Assembly (NCBI GenBank): GCA_019635695.1 | Contig: JAHBYZ010000010.1 | Coordinates: forward strand, 53,307-117,306 | Source of the DNA: Rhizobiaceae bacterium | Lineage (GTDB): Bacteria; Pseudomonadota; Alphaproteobacteria; Rhizobiales; Rhizobiaceae | DNA length: 64,000 nt | Direction: 5' to 3' | Part shown: piece after piece, positions 45,259 to 55,674 of the stretch | How the letters are laid out: every line of letters begins with the position of its first letter | Position numbering within the stretch: the stretch's first letter is position 1 | Notes under the pieces: model-generated | Seen by the model: the letters and a program-made list of their open reading frames with translations, nothing else | Told to the model about the DNA's origin: nothing | Database searches by the model: none | Position numbers and translations under genes: made by a program

Positions 45259-46470
45259 TCAGCGGTCCCCGCCGAACCGGTCGGTCCCGAACCAGTCGAC
45301 GAGGAAACGCTCGTAGATCGCCGTCAGCGTCTCCAGGTCGGACAACGGCACGCGCTCGTCGACCATGTGCATGGTCTTGCCGACCAGACCGAACTCCACC
45401 ACCGGGCAGTAGTCCTTGATGAAGCGGGCGTCGGAGGTACCGCCGCCGGTCGTGAGCGCCGGTTTGCGGCCGGTAACGGCGTCGACGGACGCCGTAAGCG
45501 TCGCGATCAGCTTCTCGTCGCGGGTGAGGAACACCGGGCTCGGCATCGGCCGCCACGCCAGATCGTAGTCGACCGGCGCCTCGCGGCCGGGCCGCAACCT
45601 TGCTTTCTTCGAGGCGCGGTCGAGGCGGTTGTGGATCTCGGCCTGGATCGTCTCGGCCGTCCAGTTGTCGTTGAAGCGGATGTTGAAGGCGGCTGTCGCC
45701 TTGGCCGGGATGACGTTCACGGCCGGATTGCCGGTGTCGATGGAGGTCACTTCCAGGTTGGTAGGCTGGAATTCCGCCGTGCCTTCGTCCAGCGCGGGGT
45801 GCATCAGCGCGTCTACCAGCGCGACGATGCCGCGAACCGGGTTGTCGGCAAGGTGCGGATAGGCGGCGTGGCCCTGCACGCCGTTGACGGTGAGCACGCC
45901 GGAGACGGAGCCGCGCCGGCCGATCTTGATGGTATCGCCCATTTCGGCAACGTTCGTCGGCTCGCCGACGATGGCCGCGTCCCATGTCTCGCCACGCTTC
46001 GCCGCCCAGTCGAGCAGTTTTGTCGTTCCGTTGATCGAGGGGCCTTCCTCGTCGCCGGTGATGAGCAGCGACACCGAGCCCCTGAGTGGCCCGTGCGCCT
46101 TCACATGCCGCGCCACAGCCGCAACGAAGCAGGCGATGCCGCCCTTCATGTCGACTGCGCCACGGCCCCACATCTCGCCATTGTCGATCTGCGCAGAGAA
46201 CGGCGGGTGCCGCCACGCTTTCTCGTCGCCGGGCGGCACCACGTCGGTGTGGCCGGCGAACATCAGATGCGGGCCATTGCCGGACGCGCGGGCGTAGAGA
46301 TTTTCGACGTCAGGCGTGCCCGCCTCGGAAAAGACCGGGCGTTCGGTGGTGAAGCCGAGCGGCTTGAGCATCTCTTCCAGCGCCGACAGCGCGCCGCCCT
46401 CGGCGGGCGTCACCGACGGGCAGCGAATCAGGCGCGCAAGGTTTTCGGCGGGGTCGACGGGCAGGCTCAT
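45259..46470 (-). CDS. dapE: Succinyl-diaminopimelate desuccinylase
   Basis: A 403-residue zinc peptidase-family enzyme giving LL-diaminopimelate in lysine and peptidoglycan synthesis. Metal ligands are seen in [13 protein letters not shown] (His, Asp), [12 protein letters not shown] (Asp) and [15 protein letters not shown] (Glu pair), with the late His in [18 protein letters not shown]. At about 403 residues it is slightly longer than the usual 380. dapD lies upstream on the same strand with two DUF805 genes between, so the run is probably one operon. Confidence 0.96.
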   Translation of the reverse strand: MSLPVDPAENLARLIRCPSVTPAEGGALSALEEMLKPLGFTTERPVFSEAGTPDVENLYARASGNGPHLMFAGHTDVVPPGDEKAWRHPPFSAQIDNGEMWGRGAVDMKGGIACFVAAVARHVKAHGPLRGSVSLLITGDEEGPSINGTTKLLDWAAKRGETWDAAIVGEPTNVAEMGDTIKIGRRGSVSGVLTVNGVQGHAAYPHLADNPVRGIVALVDALMHPALDEGTAEFQPTNLEVTSIDTGNPAVNVIPAKATAAFNIRFNDNWTAETIQAEIHNRLDRASKKARLRPGREAPVDYDLAWRPMPSPVFLTRDEKLIATLTASVDAVTGRKPALTTGGGTSDARFIKDYCPVVEFGLVGKTMHMVDERVPLSDLETLTAIYERFLVDWFGTDRFGGDR

Positions 46471-46520
46471 GGCCCCGCCAGATAGTTTATCGGCGCGCGC
46501 CTGTCACGCGCCGCCGCGCG

Positions 46521-46877
46521 CTACATCGGCGCGTTGGTTTGCGATCCGTAGCGGTTCGGCCCGCGTGTGCCCGGCGCGAAGCACAGGAACAGGAACATGA
46601 AGAAGTCGGCGACCACGAAGAGGAAGGCGAACCAGCCGGGCCTGTCGAGGTCATGCAGCCGCTTCACCGCAATCGCGATGTGCGGATAGATCGTCGCCAG
46701 CGTGATCAGGATCAGCGCCGCGCCCCATTGTCCGGCTACTGCCTCGTCCTGCGCCCGTATGATGCGGTAAACCGGATAGGCCCGCGCCATGTAGAGCAGG
46801 ATGCCTGCGAAGAAATAGGCCGCGCGGTCAACGCGGCCCGATAGTCCCAGGTAGAGCCAGGCGATGCTGCTAGGCAA
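46521..46877 (-). CDS. DUF805 membrane protein (copy 2)
   Basis: A 118-residue four-helix membrane protein of the DUF805 family. The family features are GLSGRVDRAAYFFAGILLY at the start and AIAVKRLHDLDRPGWFAFLF in the middle, ending GTRGPNRYG. It uses a TTG start inside TTGCCTAG, overlapping the stop of the upstream DUF805 gene by 8 bases. The two copies differ enough to be an old duplication. Function is unknown. Confidence 0.8.
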   Translation of the reverse strand: MPSSIAWLYLGLSGRVDRAAYFFAGILLYMARAYPVYRIIRAQDEAVAGQWGAALILITLATIYPHIAIAVKRLHDLDRPGWFAFLFVVADFFMFLFLCFAPGTRGPNRYGSQTNAPM

Positions 46878-47232
46878 GCGGATCCGGTCCGTACTGATTG
46901 GGGCCGCGGGTGCCCTCGAGTGCGCCGAGTTCGACCAGCAGCCAGATCGGCCCGATGATCGGGATCAGGATGATGAGTGTCCACCAGCCCGACTTGCCGC
47001 GGTCATGCCAGCGTTTCGCGTAGAGCGCCAGCGCGGGATAGATCGCCGCGAGCGTGAACAGCAGGCCGAGAATGCCGAGCTGGGCGCCGTTGCCCATGTC
47101 GATGCCGAGCCCGAGCATGGCATCGATGATGTTCACAAGTATGCCGATCGCGAAGATCACGCCCACACCCGCCCAGAACTTCGAGCGGTTAATGCGTCCG
47201 TCGAAGCTGGTGTAGAGATACTTCCAGTCCAT
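46870..47232 (-). CDS. DUF805 membrane protein (copy 1)
   Basis: A 120-residue membrane protein. The start is the ATG at 47232 (MDWKYLYTSFDGRINRSKFW), with GGAGGG at good distance. DUF805 signatures are the FDGRINRSKFW opening, ALYAKRWHDRGKSGWW and the end EGTRGPNQYGPDPLA. It has about four helices. It sits 66 bases after dapD and overlaps the second DUF805 gene. No role in lysine synthesis is known for the family. Confidence 0.88.
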   Translation of the reverse strand: MDWKYLYTSFDGRINRSKFWAGVGVIFAIGILVNIIDAMLGLGIDMGNGAQLGILGLLFTLAAIYPALALYAKRWHDRGKSGWWTLIILIPIIGPIWLLVELGALEGTRGPNQYGPDPLA

Positions 47233-47298
47233 GTTGCCCTCCATATGGGTCACGTCGGTCCGCCGACGAGTTGACCCTGCGTCCACATGCCGCAAAGA

Positions 47299-48153
47299 TC
47301 AATCGCGCAGCAGCTCGTTGATGGAGGTTTTCGAACGGGTTTTTTCGTCGACGCGCTTGACGATCACGGCGCAGTACAGGCTCGGACCCCAGTTTTCGCC
47401 CGGCACGTTCTTGCCCGGCATGGTGCCCGCGACCACCACGGAGTAGGGCGGAACCTCGCCATAGAAGACTTCGCCCGTGGCGCGGTCGACGATCTTGGTC
47501 GACTTGCCGATGAAGACGCCCATGCCGAGCACCGAACCCTCGCGCACGATGCAGCCTTCGACCACCTCGGAGCGGGCGCCGATGAAGCAGTTGTCCTCGA
47601 TGATGGTCGGGCCGGCCTGCATCGGCTCCAGCACACCGCCGATACCGACGCCGCCGGACAGGTGCACATGCTTTCCGATCTGGGCGCAGGAACCGACCGT
47701 CGCCCAGGTGTCGACCATCGTGCCCTCGCCGACATAGGCGCCGACATTCACGAAGGACGGCATCAGCACGACCTTCGGCGCGACGAAGGCGGAACGGCGC
47801 ACAACGGCGCCCGGCACGGCGCGGAAATCGGCCTTCTCGAAGTCGACCGCGCCCCAGCCGTTGAACTTGGAATCGACCTTGTCCCACCAGACCGCGTCGC
47901 CGGGGCCGCCCTTGATGACTTCCATCGGGTTGAGCCGGAACGACAGCAGCACGGCCTTCTTGAGCCACTGGTTGACCGTCCACTGGCCGTCGGCGCCGCG
48001 CTGCGCCACGCGCGCCTCGCCGCGGTCGAGCAGGTTCAGCGCGGTCTCGACGGCATCACGCACTTCGCCGCGCGTCGAACTGTTGATGCCGGCCACGCCT
48101 TCCCACGCGGCCTCAATGGCCTTCTCAAGCGTGGCGAGATCGGATCGGGACAT
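47299..48153 (-). CDS. dapD: 2,3,4,5-tetrahydropyridine-2,6-dicarboxylate N-succinyltransferase
   Basis: A 284-residue trimeric left-handed beta-helix enzyme that succinylates tetrahydrodipicolinate. The start is the ATG at 48153 ([18 protein letters not shown]). Hexapeptide repeats run from about residue 105 to 215 ([44 protein letters not shown] is the core). The N-terminal helical domain and WWDKVDSKF are typical. With dapE it defines the succinylase branch of lysine/DAP synthesis here. Confidence 0.96.
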   Translation of the reverse strand: MSRSDLATLEKAIEAAWEGVAGINSSTRGEVRDAVETALNLLDRGEARVAQRGADGQWTVNQWLKKAVLLSFRLNPMEVIKGGPGDAVWWDKVDSKFNGWGAVDFEKADFRAVPGAVVRRSAFVAPKVVLMPSFVNVGAYVGEGTMVDTWATVGSCAQIGKHVHLSGGVGIGGVLEPMQAGPTIIEDNCFIGARSEVVEGCIVREGSVLGMGVFIGKSTKIVDRATGEVFYGEVPPYSVVVAGTMPGKNVPGENWGPSLYCAVIVKRVDEKTRSKTSINELLRD

Positions 48154-48328
48154 CGGGCGCTCCGCAAACGGGCTGTTAAGGGGAAGACCATAGGGTCGCA
48201 TCGGGACGACCCCCCGGCTTACGGGCCGGCAAACGAGAATGTGCGCGGACTGATAGGCCACGCGGCAAGGGGGGTCAATTGCGCCGGCGGCATGTGCCGC
48301 CGCACTTGCGCACACGGGGACTGAACTC

Positions 48329-49174
48329 ATGGAACCCACCGAAGAAAACGGCTGGACGCCGCTTCCGCATTCGGACGAGGACGTCGAGCGCGCCCGCGCG
48401 GTGCCGGACACGCCGCAGACCCGCGCCCCGTCCTACCGGCTGGCCTTCGCCGACGAGGATTTCCTGACCCGACGCGAGCTGCGCGGCCTGCGCCTGCAGC
48501 TGGAGCTGATGAAGCCGGAGATGGCGCTGGCCGAGCGCGGCATCCGCTCCACCGTCATCCTGTTCGGCGGCGCTCGCATCCCGGAGCCAGGCGGCGAAGC
48601 CTGGGCGGCCAAAAACGAGACGCAGAAGAAGAACCTGCTTGCCAACGCCCGCTACTATGCCGAGGCGCGCAAGTTCGCCCGCATCTGCTCGCAGCATTCG
48701 GCCGAATCCTACTACCGCGAGTTCGTCGTCGTCACCGGCGGCGGGCCGGGCGTGATGGAGGCGGGAAATCGCGGCGCGGCCGACTGCGGCGCGCCGTCCA
48801 TCGGCTTGAACATCGTGCTGCCGCACGAGCAGGCGCCGAACGCCTACGTGACGCCGGAACTGTGCTTCAATTTCCACTATTTCGCGATCCGCAAGATGCA
48901 CTTCATCATGCGCGCCAAGGCGGTCGCGGTGTTTCCGGGCGGCTTCGGCACCATGGACGAGCTGTTCGAGACGCTGACGTTGATCCAGACCGGCCGCATG
49001 GAGCGCGTGCCGGTGCTGCTGTTCGGCAAGGCGTTCTGGAGCAAGGCCGTCAACATCGACTATCTGGTCGAGCAGGGAACCGTGTCGCCCGGCGACGAGA
49101 ACCTGCTCACCATCGTCGACGAGGCCGAGGAAGGCTGGGCCGAGATCGCGAGATTTTACAAGATCGGCGGCTGA
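48329..49174 (+). CDS. LOG-family protein (TIGR00730-like)
   Basis: A 281-residue Rossmann-fold protein with the LOG signature PGGFGTMDE near residue 207 and [17 protein letters not shown] near 138. It has an N-terminal extension of about 70 residues that is common in alphaproteobacteria. LOG proteins hydrolyse nucleoside 5'-monophosphates, including cytokinin ribotides, and were once mislabelled lysine decarboxylases. The true substrate here is not known. It is divergent from dapD. Confidence 0.9.
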   Translation: MEPTEENGWTPLPHSDEDVERARAVPDTPQTRAPSYRLAFADEDFLTRRELRGLRLQLELMKPEMALAERGIRSTVILFGGARIPEPGGEAWAAKNETQKKNLLANARYYAEARKFARICSQHSAESYYREFVVVTGGGPGVMEAGNRGAADCGAPSIGLNIVLPHEQAPNAYVTPELCFNFHYFAIRKMHFIMRAKAVAVFPGGFGTMDELFETLTLIQTGRMERVPVLLFGKAFWSKAVNIDYLVEQGTVSPGDENLLTIVDEAEEGWAEIARFYKIGG

Positions 49175-49297
49175 AGCCGCCGCCTCATTCATCTGGATGA
49201 TTGACGCGAGGTGATGGGCCGGCACATGCTTGGCCGTCGCCGTGGCGCCAGCATTCCGCGATTGCGGGAGAGCGCCGGCAATAGGGGAACCATAAAA

Positions 49298-49603
49298 ATG
49301 CGCATATCGCTTGCAGCCGCCGCTCTCGCCTTCGCTACGACCGGGGCATTTGCCGCCGACCACGCGGTCGAGATCAAGGGTATGAAGTTCAACCCGGCCG
49401 CCGTGACCGTGAAGGTCGGCGACACCATCACATTCACCAATGCCGATGCCGCGCCGCATACTGCGACGGCCGACGACAAATCCTTCGACACCGGTCGGCT
49501 GAGCAAGGGCCAGAGCGCAACGGTGACCATCTCGGCGGCCGGCGACCATGCCTACAAATGCCTGATCCACACGATGATGAAGGGCTCGGTGAAAGCCGAG
49601 TAA
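49298..49603 (+). CDS. Periplasmic cupredoxin (amicyanin/plastocyanin-like)
   Basis: A 101-residue blue-copper protein with a signal peptide (MRISLAAAALAFATTGAFAAD, cut near residue 20). The copper ligands are visible: His in APHTAT and then Cys, His and Met in YKCLIHTMMKG. The mature part is only about 80 residues, near the minimum for the fold, starting VEIKGMKFNPAAVTVKVGD. It probably carries electrons in the periplasm; the partner is unknown. The ATG at 49298 is the last start that keeps the signal peptide intact. Confidence 0.9.
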   Translation: MRISLAAAALAFATTGAFAADHAVEIKGMKFNPAAVTVKVGDTITFTNADAAPHTATADDKSFDTGRLSKGQSATVTISAAGDHAYKCLIHTMMKGSVKAE

Positions 49604-49701
49604 CCGGCCTACCGCCTGCGTCTGGCCGCAGGATTGCCTGGCGCCTGCATTCGGAGTGAGTAGAAGGCGCCGGCCATATGGCGCCTCCGACGGAGTATCC
49701 G

Positions 49702-50196
49702 ATGCGTATCTTGCTCGCTGCGACGCTGCTGACCGGCCTCGGCTCGCCTGTGCTTGCCTGCGACGGCGGCAGGCTGTTCGGCATGATTGACGCGCCGCTG
49801 CCGGCGCAGGCGGATGTCTCGTTCGACGTCGCCGTGGTCGACTCGACAGAAGGTGGAAATTGGGACGTCTACCTGGCTGTCGGCGGCAAGCTGGCGGAGA
49901 ATCTGGTGCGAACCGACTTCGGCGAGGTCGGACGCTACCAGACCCGGCTGGTCGTATCGTCGCCGGACGCTTATGCGGTGACGGCGACGCGCTACATCTA
50001 TTCGGCGCCAGCCTATGTCTCGGGCTCCACCACAGTGCGTGAGGAGAAGGACATCTACGTCTTCTGCGATGGCAAGCTCTATCTTCCCGAGGAGGATTTC
50101 GGCCTCGGCGAGGACTATAAGGGCCAGGCCGCCGACGCGCTGGCGACGTTCGACGCCGAGGAGGTAAAAGCGTACCTGCCGGCGCTGAAGCGCTAG
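49702..50196 (+). CDS. Secreted hypothetical protein, 164 aa
   Basis: A 164-residue protein with a signal peptide (MRILLAATLLTGLGSPVLAC). The residue at the cleavage region is Cys, but the LAC context is a weak lipobox at best. The mature part is beta-rich (VGRYQTRLVVSSPDAYAVTATRYIYSAPAYVSGS) and ends in an acidic helix. Two cysteines (near 19 and 124) may pair. I recognise no family. It lies between the cupredoxin and the hydantoinase gene in the same direction. Confidence 0.7.
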   Translation: MRILLAATLLTGLGSPVLACDGGRLFGMIDAPLPAQADVSFDVAVVDSTEGGNWDVYLAVGGKLAENLVRTDFGEVGRYQTRLVVSSPDAYAVTATRYIYSAPAYVSGSTTVREEKDIYVFCDGKLYLPEEDFGLGEDYKGQAADALATFDAEEVKAYLPALKR

Positions 50197-50278
50197 CGGG
50201 TTTCGTTTGCGGCGTATGCAGCGGCGCTCGCATGGGCTAAGGCCGGGCTGAATTGCACCATCCGCGACTGCCTTGAGA

Positions 50279-52321
50279 ATGACCACCGATACTGCGACGG
50301 GCGCTGCATCTCCCGGCCCCGTTTTCCTCGGCATAGACACCGGCGGCACCTATACCGACGCGGTGCTATGGTCGCCCGCCGGTAGCGATCAGGGCCGCCT
50401 GCTCGCCAAGGCCAAGGCGCTGACGACCCGCCACGACCTCGCCATCGGCATCTCCGGCGCCGCCGACGCCGTGCTGGCGAAGGCCGACATCGCGCCGTCG
50501 GCCGTCCGTCTCGCGTCAATGTCCACCACGCTTGCCACCAATGCGCTGGTCGAGGGACAGGGCAGCCGCGCCGCGCTGGTGATGATCGGTTTCGACGAGG
50601 GCGACCTCGCGCGCGACGGCCTGGCTGCGGCGCTGGGATCGGACCCGCTGGTGCGGCTGCAGGGCGGCCATGACGTGCACGGCAATGCGCGGCCGCTCGA
50701 CCTCGCCCCGCTGGAGGCGGCGCTGCCGGAACTGGCCGCCTCGGTGACCGCCTTCGCCGTCTGCGCCTATTTCGCCGTGCGCAATCCCGAGCACGAGTTG
50801 GCGGCGGCGGAGCTGATCCGCGGCCGTACTGGCCTGCCGGTTACGATGAGCCACGAGTTGAGTTCGAAGCTCGGCGGGCCGCGCCGCGCGCTGACGACCT
50901 TGCTCAACGCGCGGCTGGTCGGGCTAATCGACCGGCTGGTGGCGGCGACCGAGGGGTTTCTGACCGCGCGCGGCATCGACGCGCCGCTGATGGTGGTGCG
51001 CGGCGACGGCGCGCTGGTCTCGGCGGCCTTCGCAAGACGCCGCCCGATCGAGACCATCCTGTCCGGCCCGGCGGCCAGCCTCGTCGGCGCGCGTCATCTG
51101 ACCCGACTGGACAACGCTTTTGTGTCGGACATCGGCGGCACCACGACCGACGTGGCGGTGCTGTCCGGCGGTCGGCCGCGGCTCGACCCGGAGGGCGCCA
51201 CGGTCGGCGGCCACCGCACCATGGTCGAGGCGGTCGCCATGCGCACATTCGGCCTCGGCGGCGATTCCGAGGTTTCGCTCGCCGACGGCGGGCTTGAGGC
51301 GAAGCTGAAGCTCGGCCCGCGCCGGCTGGTGCCGCTGTCGCTCGCCGCGCACCTGCACGGCGACGCCGTGCATGCCGCTCTGGAGCGTCAGCTCGGCAGC
51401 GCCAATCCTGGCCGCCTGGACGGCCGACTGGCCCTGCGCACCGGCCCGCCGGAACGCTTCGCCGCCGGCCTCGCGGATGCCGAGGCGAAGGTCTACGCGG
51501 CGGTGACGGATGTTCCACAGCCGGTCGACAGGCTGGTCTCGTCCACAACGCAGCAGGCGACGCTGGCGCGTCTCGTCGCGCGGGGGCTTGTCGCGGTGTC
51601 GGGCTTCACGCCGTCGGACGCCGCCCATGTGCTCGGCCGCCAGTCGAACTGGGACGCGCAGGCGGCGCATCTCGGAGCCGCGCTGATGGCCCGTCGCCGC
51701 GACGGCCGCGGCATGCCCGTGGCCGAAACGCCGGAATTGCTGAGCGAGCGCGTGCTGGTCGCGCTGACCCGGCGCTCCGCCGAGGCGATATTCGAGACGG
51801 CGCTGGCCGATGACGGCCTGCCCGGCGGCGAGATGGTGGCACATGTCCTGGCGCAACGCGCGTTGGACGGCGCGCGCGGCACCGCGCGGCTGTCGCTGTC
51901 CCTCGACCGGCCCGTCATCGGCCTTGGCGCGTCGGCTTCGCTTCACTATGCGCGGCTGCGCGAACTGACCGGAAGCCAAGTGATCGTGCCGGAAGATGCG
52001 GACGTCGCGAACGCGCTCGGTGCGGTGGTGGGGCAGGTGCGGGTGTCGATGGAGGCGCTGGTGGCGCGTCCGTCTCAGAGCACTTTTCGCGTGTCGGCCG
52101 GAAACTACCTTGCTGATTTCCGCGAGGAGGCGCCTGCGCTGGAGGCCGCCCGCGCCGAGGCCGTCCGGCTCGTCCGCGAGCGTGCCGCGGAAGCGGGTGC
52201 CGACGATCCGCAGGTCGAGATCGCTGAGGAGATCAGCGCTGCGACGGTGGAAGGCCAGCGCTCGTTTGTCGAGGCGCGCGTGGTCGCGACCGCGTTCGGA
52301 CGGCCGCGGATCGCCGGCTAG
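50279..52321 (+). CDS. Hydantoinase/oxoprolinase family protein (HyuA-like)
   Basis: A 680-residue ATP-dependent amidohydrolase of the HyuA/OplA type. Nucleotide-binding motifs resemble the actin fold: FLGIDTGGTYTDAVLW at the start and FVSDIGGTTTDVAVLSGG near residue 281. TLATNALVEGQG and LSGPAASLVGARHLT are also family hallmarks. I use the ATG at 50279; a TTG two codons earlier is possible. HyuA usually works with a HyuB partner, yet no HyuB gene is adjacent. The substrate is unknown. Confidence 0.88.
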   Translation: MTTDTATGAASPGPVFLGIDTGGTYTDAVLWSPAGSDQGRLLAKAKALTTRHDLAIGISGAADAVLAKADIAPSAVRLASMSTTLATNALVEGQGSRAALVMIGFDEGDLARDGLAAALGSDPLVRLQGGHDVHGNARPLDLAPLEAALPELAASVTAFAVCAYFAVRNPEHELAAAELIRGRTGLPVTMSHELSSKLGGPRRALTTLLNARLVGLIDRLVAATEGFLTARGIDAPLMVVRGDGALVSAAFARRRPIETILSGPAASLVGARHLTRLDNAFVSDIGGTTTDVAVLSGGRPRLDPEGATVGGHRTMVEAVAMRTFGLGGDSEVSLADGGLEAKLKLGPRRLVPLSLAAHLHGDAVHAALERQLGSANPGRLDGRLALRTGPPERFAAGLADAEAKVYAAVTDVPQPVDRLVSSTTQQATLARLVARGLVAVSGFTPSDAAHVLGRQSNWDAQAAHLGAALMARRRDGRGMPVAETPELLSERVLVALTRRSAEAIFETALADDGLPGGEMVAHVLAQRALDGARGTARLSLSLDRPVIGLGASASLHYARLRELTGSQVIVPEDADVANALGAVVGQVRVSMEALVARPSQSTFRVSAGNYLADFREEAPALEAARAEAVRLVRERAAEAGADDPQVEIAEEISAATVEGQRSFVEARVVATAFGRPRIAG

Positions 52322-52611
52322 GCGCGATACAGCCGCACCGGCTTCTCCACCCGCTTGAGCACGCCCTTGGCTTCGAGGTCGAGCTGCACGCATTTGATCC
52401 ACCAGCCGGCCTTGTCGCCGCCGGGGAACAGGTCCTGCGGCAGGCGCGGCAGCACTGCCGGCCTGATCGAGGCCACGGTCATGCCGGGTGCATCGTTCGG
52501 CAGCACCGCCAGCATCGCCGCCTTCATGGCGTTGTACTTGCCCGCGTCCACCCTCCGGCGCGAACCGGGCGTCACGACGTTCTCGACCTCGACAGTTGGA
52601 CCCTTGGCCAT
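52318..52611 (-). CDS. Small conserved protein, DUF6958-like
   Basis: A 97-residue soluble protein starting MAKGPTVEVENVVTPGSRRRVDAGKYNAMKAAML and containing FPGGDKAGWWIKCVQLDLEAKGVLKR, which I associate with the DUF6958 family. The WWIKxVQLDLEAKG stretch looks like a recognition helix of a small winged fold, but no function is known. The ATG at 52611 has GAGGGAAA upstream. It overlaps the convergent hydantoinase stop by 4 bases and is divergent from glcB. Confidence 0.8.
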   Translation of the reverse strand: MAKGPTVEVENVVTPGSRRRVDAGKYNAMKAAMLAVLPNDAPGMTVASIRPAVLPRLPQDLFPGGDKAGWWIKCVQLDLEAKGVLKRVEKPVRLYRA

Positions 52612-52792
52612 CTTCGTTTCCCTCGTTGTTTCAACCGCAGGACGTTTTCCGCGCGCCGGAGCCGACAGCCGGGCGGCAAAAATGGCCTCCCACCATGCAT
52701 TTTGTGCGAAACCGTTTGCGACCATGCGATAATTGACCCCGCCTGCCCGCCATGCGAATGCCCGGCATGGTGCAAAGACGGGAGCGTGCGAC

Positions 52793-54964
52793 GTGACGAA
52801 GCGTGTCGACAGGGAAGGCTTGGCGATAGCGGCCGAACTCGCTGCTTTTGTCGAGGAGAAGGCGCTGCCGGGAACCGGCGTCGCGCCGGCGCGGTTCTGG
52901 AAGGAATTCTCGGCGATCGCGCACGATCTGGCGCCGAAGAACCGCGCGCTGCTCGCCCGCCGCGACGAACTGCAGGCCAGGATCGACGCCTGGTACAAGG
53001 CGAACGGCGCCCCGGTCGATATGAAGGCCTATGAAGGCTTCCTGCGCGACATCGGCTATCTGCTGCCGGAGGGTCCCGCGTTCAGCGTGTCGACCGAGAA
53101 TGTCGACCCGGAGATCGCCGAGGTGGCGGGGCCGCAGCTGGTCGTGCCGGTGATGAACGCCCGCTATGCGCTCAACGCGGCCAACGCGCGCTGGGGTTCG
53201 CTCTACGATGCTCTCTACGGCACCGACGCGATTCCGGAGACGGGCGGCGCCGAACGCGGCAAGGGCTACAACCCGGTGCGCGGCGACATGGTCATCATGT
53301 GGGCGCGCAACTTCCTTGATGCCTCCGCGCCACTGGCGGAAGGCAGCTGGGCCGACATCGAGGCGATCTCGGTCGTCGATGGCCGGCTGGTTCTGAAGGC
53401 GGGCACGGAGGAACTGCGGCTCAAGGACGGCGATCAGTTCGCCGGCTATCTCGGCGAACCGCACGAGCCGACGCAAGTGCTGCTGGTGAAGAACGGCATG
53501 CATGCGGAGGTGCTGATCGACCGCAATTCGGCGATTGGCAAGACCGACCGCGCCGGCATTTCCGACGTGTGGCTGGAATCGGCGCTGACCACCATCCAGG
53601 ACTGCGAGGATTCCGTCGCCGCGGTGGACGCCGAGGACAAGGTGGTCGTCTATGCCGACTGGCTCGGCCTGATGAAGGGCGATCTGGCGGAGGATGTCAC
53701 CAAGGGCGGCAAGACATTCACCCGCAGGCTCAATCCCGACCGCAGCTACACCGCTCCGGACGGCACCGGGTTCACCTTGCCGGGCCGGTCGCTGATGCTG
53801 GTGCGCAATGTCGGCCACCTGATGACCAACCCGGCGATCCTGCTCAATGACGGCACCGAGATCCCCGAGGGCATCATGGACGCCATGGTGACGGCGGCGA
53901 TCGCCCTGCACGATGTCGGCCCGGGCGGACGGCGCGCCAACTCCCGCGCAGGCTCCATGTATGTCGTGAAGCCCAAGATGCACGGCCCGGACGAAGTGGC
54001 CTTCGCGGTCGAGCTGTTCGGACGCGTCGAGGCTGCCCTCGGCATGAAACCCAACACCATCAAGATGGGCATCATGGACGAGGAGCGCCGCACGACGGTG
54101 AACCTCAAGGAGTGCATCCGCGCCGCGAAAGACCGCGTGGTGTTCATCAACACCGGCTTCCTCGACCGCACCGGCGACGAGATCCACACCTCAATGGAAG
54201 CCGGCCCGATGATCCGCAAGGGCGACATGAAGCAGGCGGCGTGGATCAACGCCTACGAGCAGTGGAACGTCGACATCGGGCTTGAATGCGGGCTTTCCGG
54301 CCACGCCCAGATCGGCAAGGGCATGTGGGCCATGCCCGACCTGATGGCGGCGATGCTGGAGCAGAAGATCGCGCACCCGAAGGCCGGCGCCAACACGGCC
54401 TGGGTGCCGTCGCCGACGGCGGCGACGCTGCACGCGACGCACTACCACAAGGTCGACGTGAAGGCGGTGCAGGCGGGACTCAAGTCGCGCCCTCGCGCAA
54501 AACTGTCGGACATCCTGTCGGTGCCGGTGGCGCCGCGGCCCAACTGGACGCCGCAGGACATCCAGAAGGAACTCGACAACAACGCGCAGGGAATCCTGGG
54601 CTATGTCGTGCGCTGGGTCGACCAGGGCGTCGGCTGCTCCAAGGTGCCCGACATCAACGATGTCGGCCTGATGGAAGACCGCGCCACGCTGCGCATCTCC
54701 TCGCAACACATCGCCAACTGGCTGCATCACAAGGTTTGCAGCGAGGAGCAGGTGATGGAGACGATGAAGCGCATGGCCGCGGTGGTAGACCGCCAGAACG
54801 AGGCCGACCCGCTCTACGTGCCGATGGCGAAGGATTTCGACGACTCGATAGCCTTCCAGGCGGCCTGCGAGCTGGTGTTCAACGGCCGCGAGCAGCCGAA
54901 CGGCTATACGGAGCCGGTGCTGCACAGGCGGCGGCTGGAATTGAAGGCGAAGGCTGGAGCCTGA
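52793..54964 (+). CDS. glcB: Malate synthase G
   Basis: A 723-residue enzyme that condenses glyoxylate and acetyl-CoA to malate. The GTG at 52793 ([16 protein letters not shown]) follows GGGAG. Length fits isoform G, not the ~540-residue A form. Seen motifs: [50 protein letters not shown], the [17 protein letters not shown] region with catalytic Glu and Asp, and a C-terminal [18 protein letters not shown] near 52728 may be its -10 box, though the -35 is unclear. No isocitrate lyase gene is in the window. Confidence 0.97.
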   Translation: MTKRVDREGLAIAAELAAFVEEKALPGTGVAPARFWKEFSAIAHDLAPKNRALLARRDELQARIDAWYKANGAPVDMKAYEGFLRDIGYLLPEGPAFSVSTENVDPEIAEVAGPQLVVPVMNARYALNAANARWGSLYDALYGTDAIPETGGAERGKGYNPVRGDMVIMWARNFLDASAPLAEGSWADIEAISVVDGRLVLKAGTEELRLKDGDQFAGYLGEPHEPTQVLLVKNGMHAEVLIDRNSAIGKTDRAGISDVWLESALTTIQDCEDSVAAVDAEDKVVVYADWLGLMKGDLAEDVTKGGKTFTRRLNPDRSYTAPDGTGFTLPGRSLMLVRNVGHLMTNPAILLNDGTEIPEGIMDAMVTAAIALHDVGPGGRRANSRAGSMYVVKPKMHGPDEVAFAVELFGRVEAALGMKPNTIKMGIMDEERRTTVNLKECIRAAKDRVVFINTGFLDRTGDEIHTSMEAGPMIRKGDMKQAAWINAYEQWNVDIGLECGLSGHAQIGKGMWAMPDLMAAMLEQKIAHPKAGANTAWVPSPTAATLHATHYHKVDVKAVQAGLKSRPRAKLSDILSVPVAPRPNWTPQDIQKELDNNAQGILGYVVRWVDQGVGCSKVPDINDVGLMEDRATLRISSQHIANWLHHKVCSEEQVMETMKRMAAVVDRQNEADPLYVPMAKDFDDSIAFQAACELVFNGREQPNGYTEPVLHRRRLELKAKAGA

Positions 54965-54993
54965 GCCAAACAGGAACGCTCGTCCGGGCAAAA

Positions 54994-55674
54994 ATGCTCC
55001 TTGCGATTGATACCTGCGCCAGTCTCTGCGCCGCCTCGGTTTCCGATGACGGCGCCGAGCTCGGCCGCTGCGTGCGCGACATCGGCACCGGCCATGCCGA
55101 ACAGCTGATGGACGTGATCGCCGAGGCGTTGTCGGCTGCCGGCAGGGCCTATCGCGACATCACCGGTATCGCCGTCGCGGTCGGTCCCGGCTCGTTCACG
55201 GGCATCCGCGTCGGGGTGTCGACCGCGCGCGGGCTGGCGCTGGCGCTCAAGGTGCCGTCGACCGGCGTCGGAACGCTGGACGCTATTGCCGGTGAGACGC
55301 AGGCGCTTTTCCCGGGTCGCAGCCTCGTCGTCGCAATCGATGCGCGGCGCGAAGAGGTCTACACGGCCGCCTGGGATGCGGACGGCGCGCTCGTGGCGCC
55401 GCCGGCGGTCACCGGCCTGGACGACGCGGTCGCGTTGACGGCGTCGCTGGTCGACCCTGTGCTCGCCGGCAGCGCGGCGCCGGCGCTGATTGCGGCGGCC
55501 GGAGGTGCGCACGACGTGGCGTCGACCCTGGCGACGGCCGACATCGCCGCCTATGCGCGGCTTGCGGCGCGGCGGGGTTTCTCCGGCGAACGTCCGAAGC
55601 CGCTCTACCTGCGCCCGCCGGACGCCAAGCCACAGGCGAGCTTTGTCCTTCCGCGCCGCGAGGACGGACAATGA
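54994..55674 (+). CDS. tsaB: tRNA threonylcarbamoyladenosine biosynthesis protein TsaB
   Basis: A 226-residue ASKHA-fold protein that scaffolds TsaD in making t6A37 in tRNA. MLLAIDTCASLCAASVSDDG is the N-terminal strand pair, and IAVAVGPGSFTGIRVGVSTARGLALAL is the signature. The true start is the ATG at 54994; the frame is open upstream only as a shadow of glcB. Its stop overlaps the rimI ATG by four bases (ATGA). It opens the conserved tsaB-to-metK run. Confidence 0.95.
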   Translation: MLLAIDTCASLCAASVSDDGAELGRCVRDIGTGHAEQLMDVIAEALSAAGRAYRDITGIAVAVGPGSFTGIRVGVSTARGLALALKVPSTGVGTLDAIAGETQALFPGRSLVVAIDARREEVYTAAWDADGALVAPPAVTGLDDAVALTASLVDPVLAGSAAPALIAAAGGAHDVASTLATADIAAYARLAARRGFSGERPKPLYLRPPDAKPQASFVLPRREDGQ

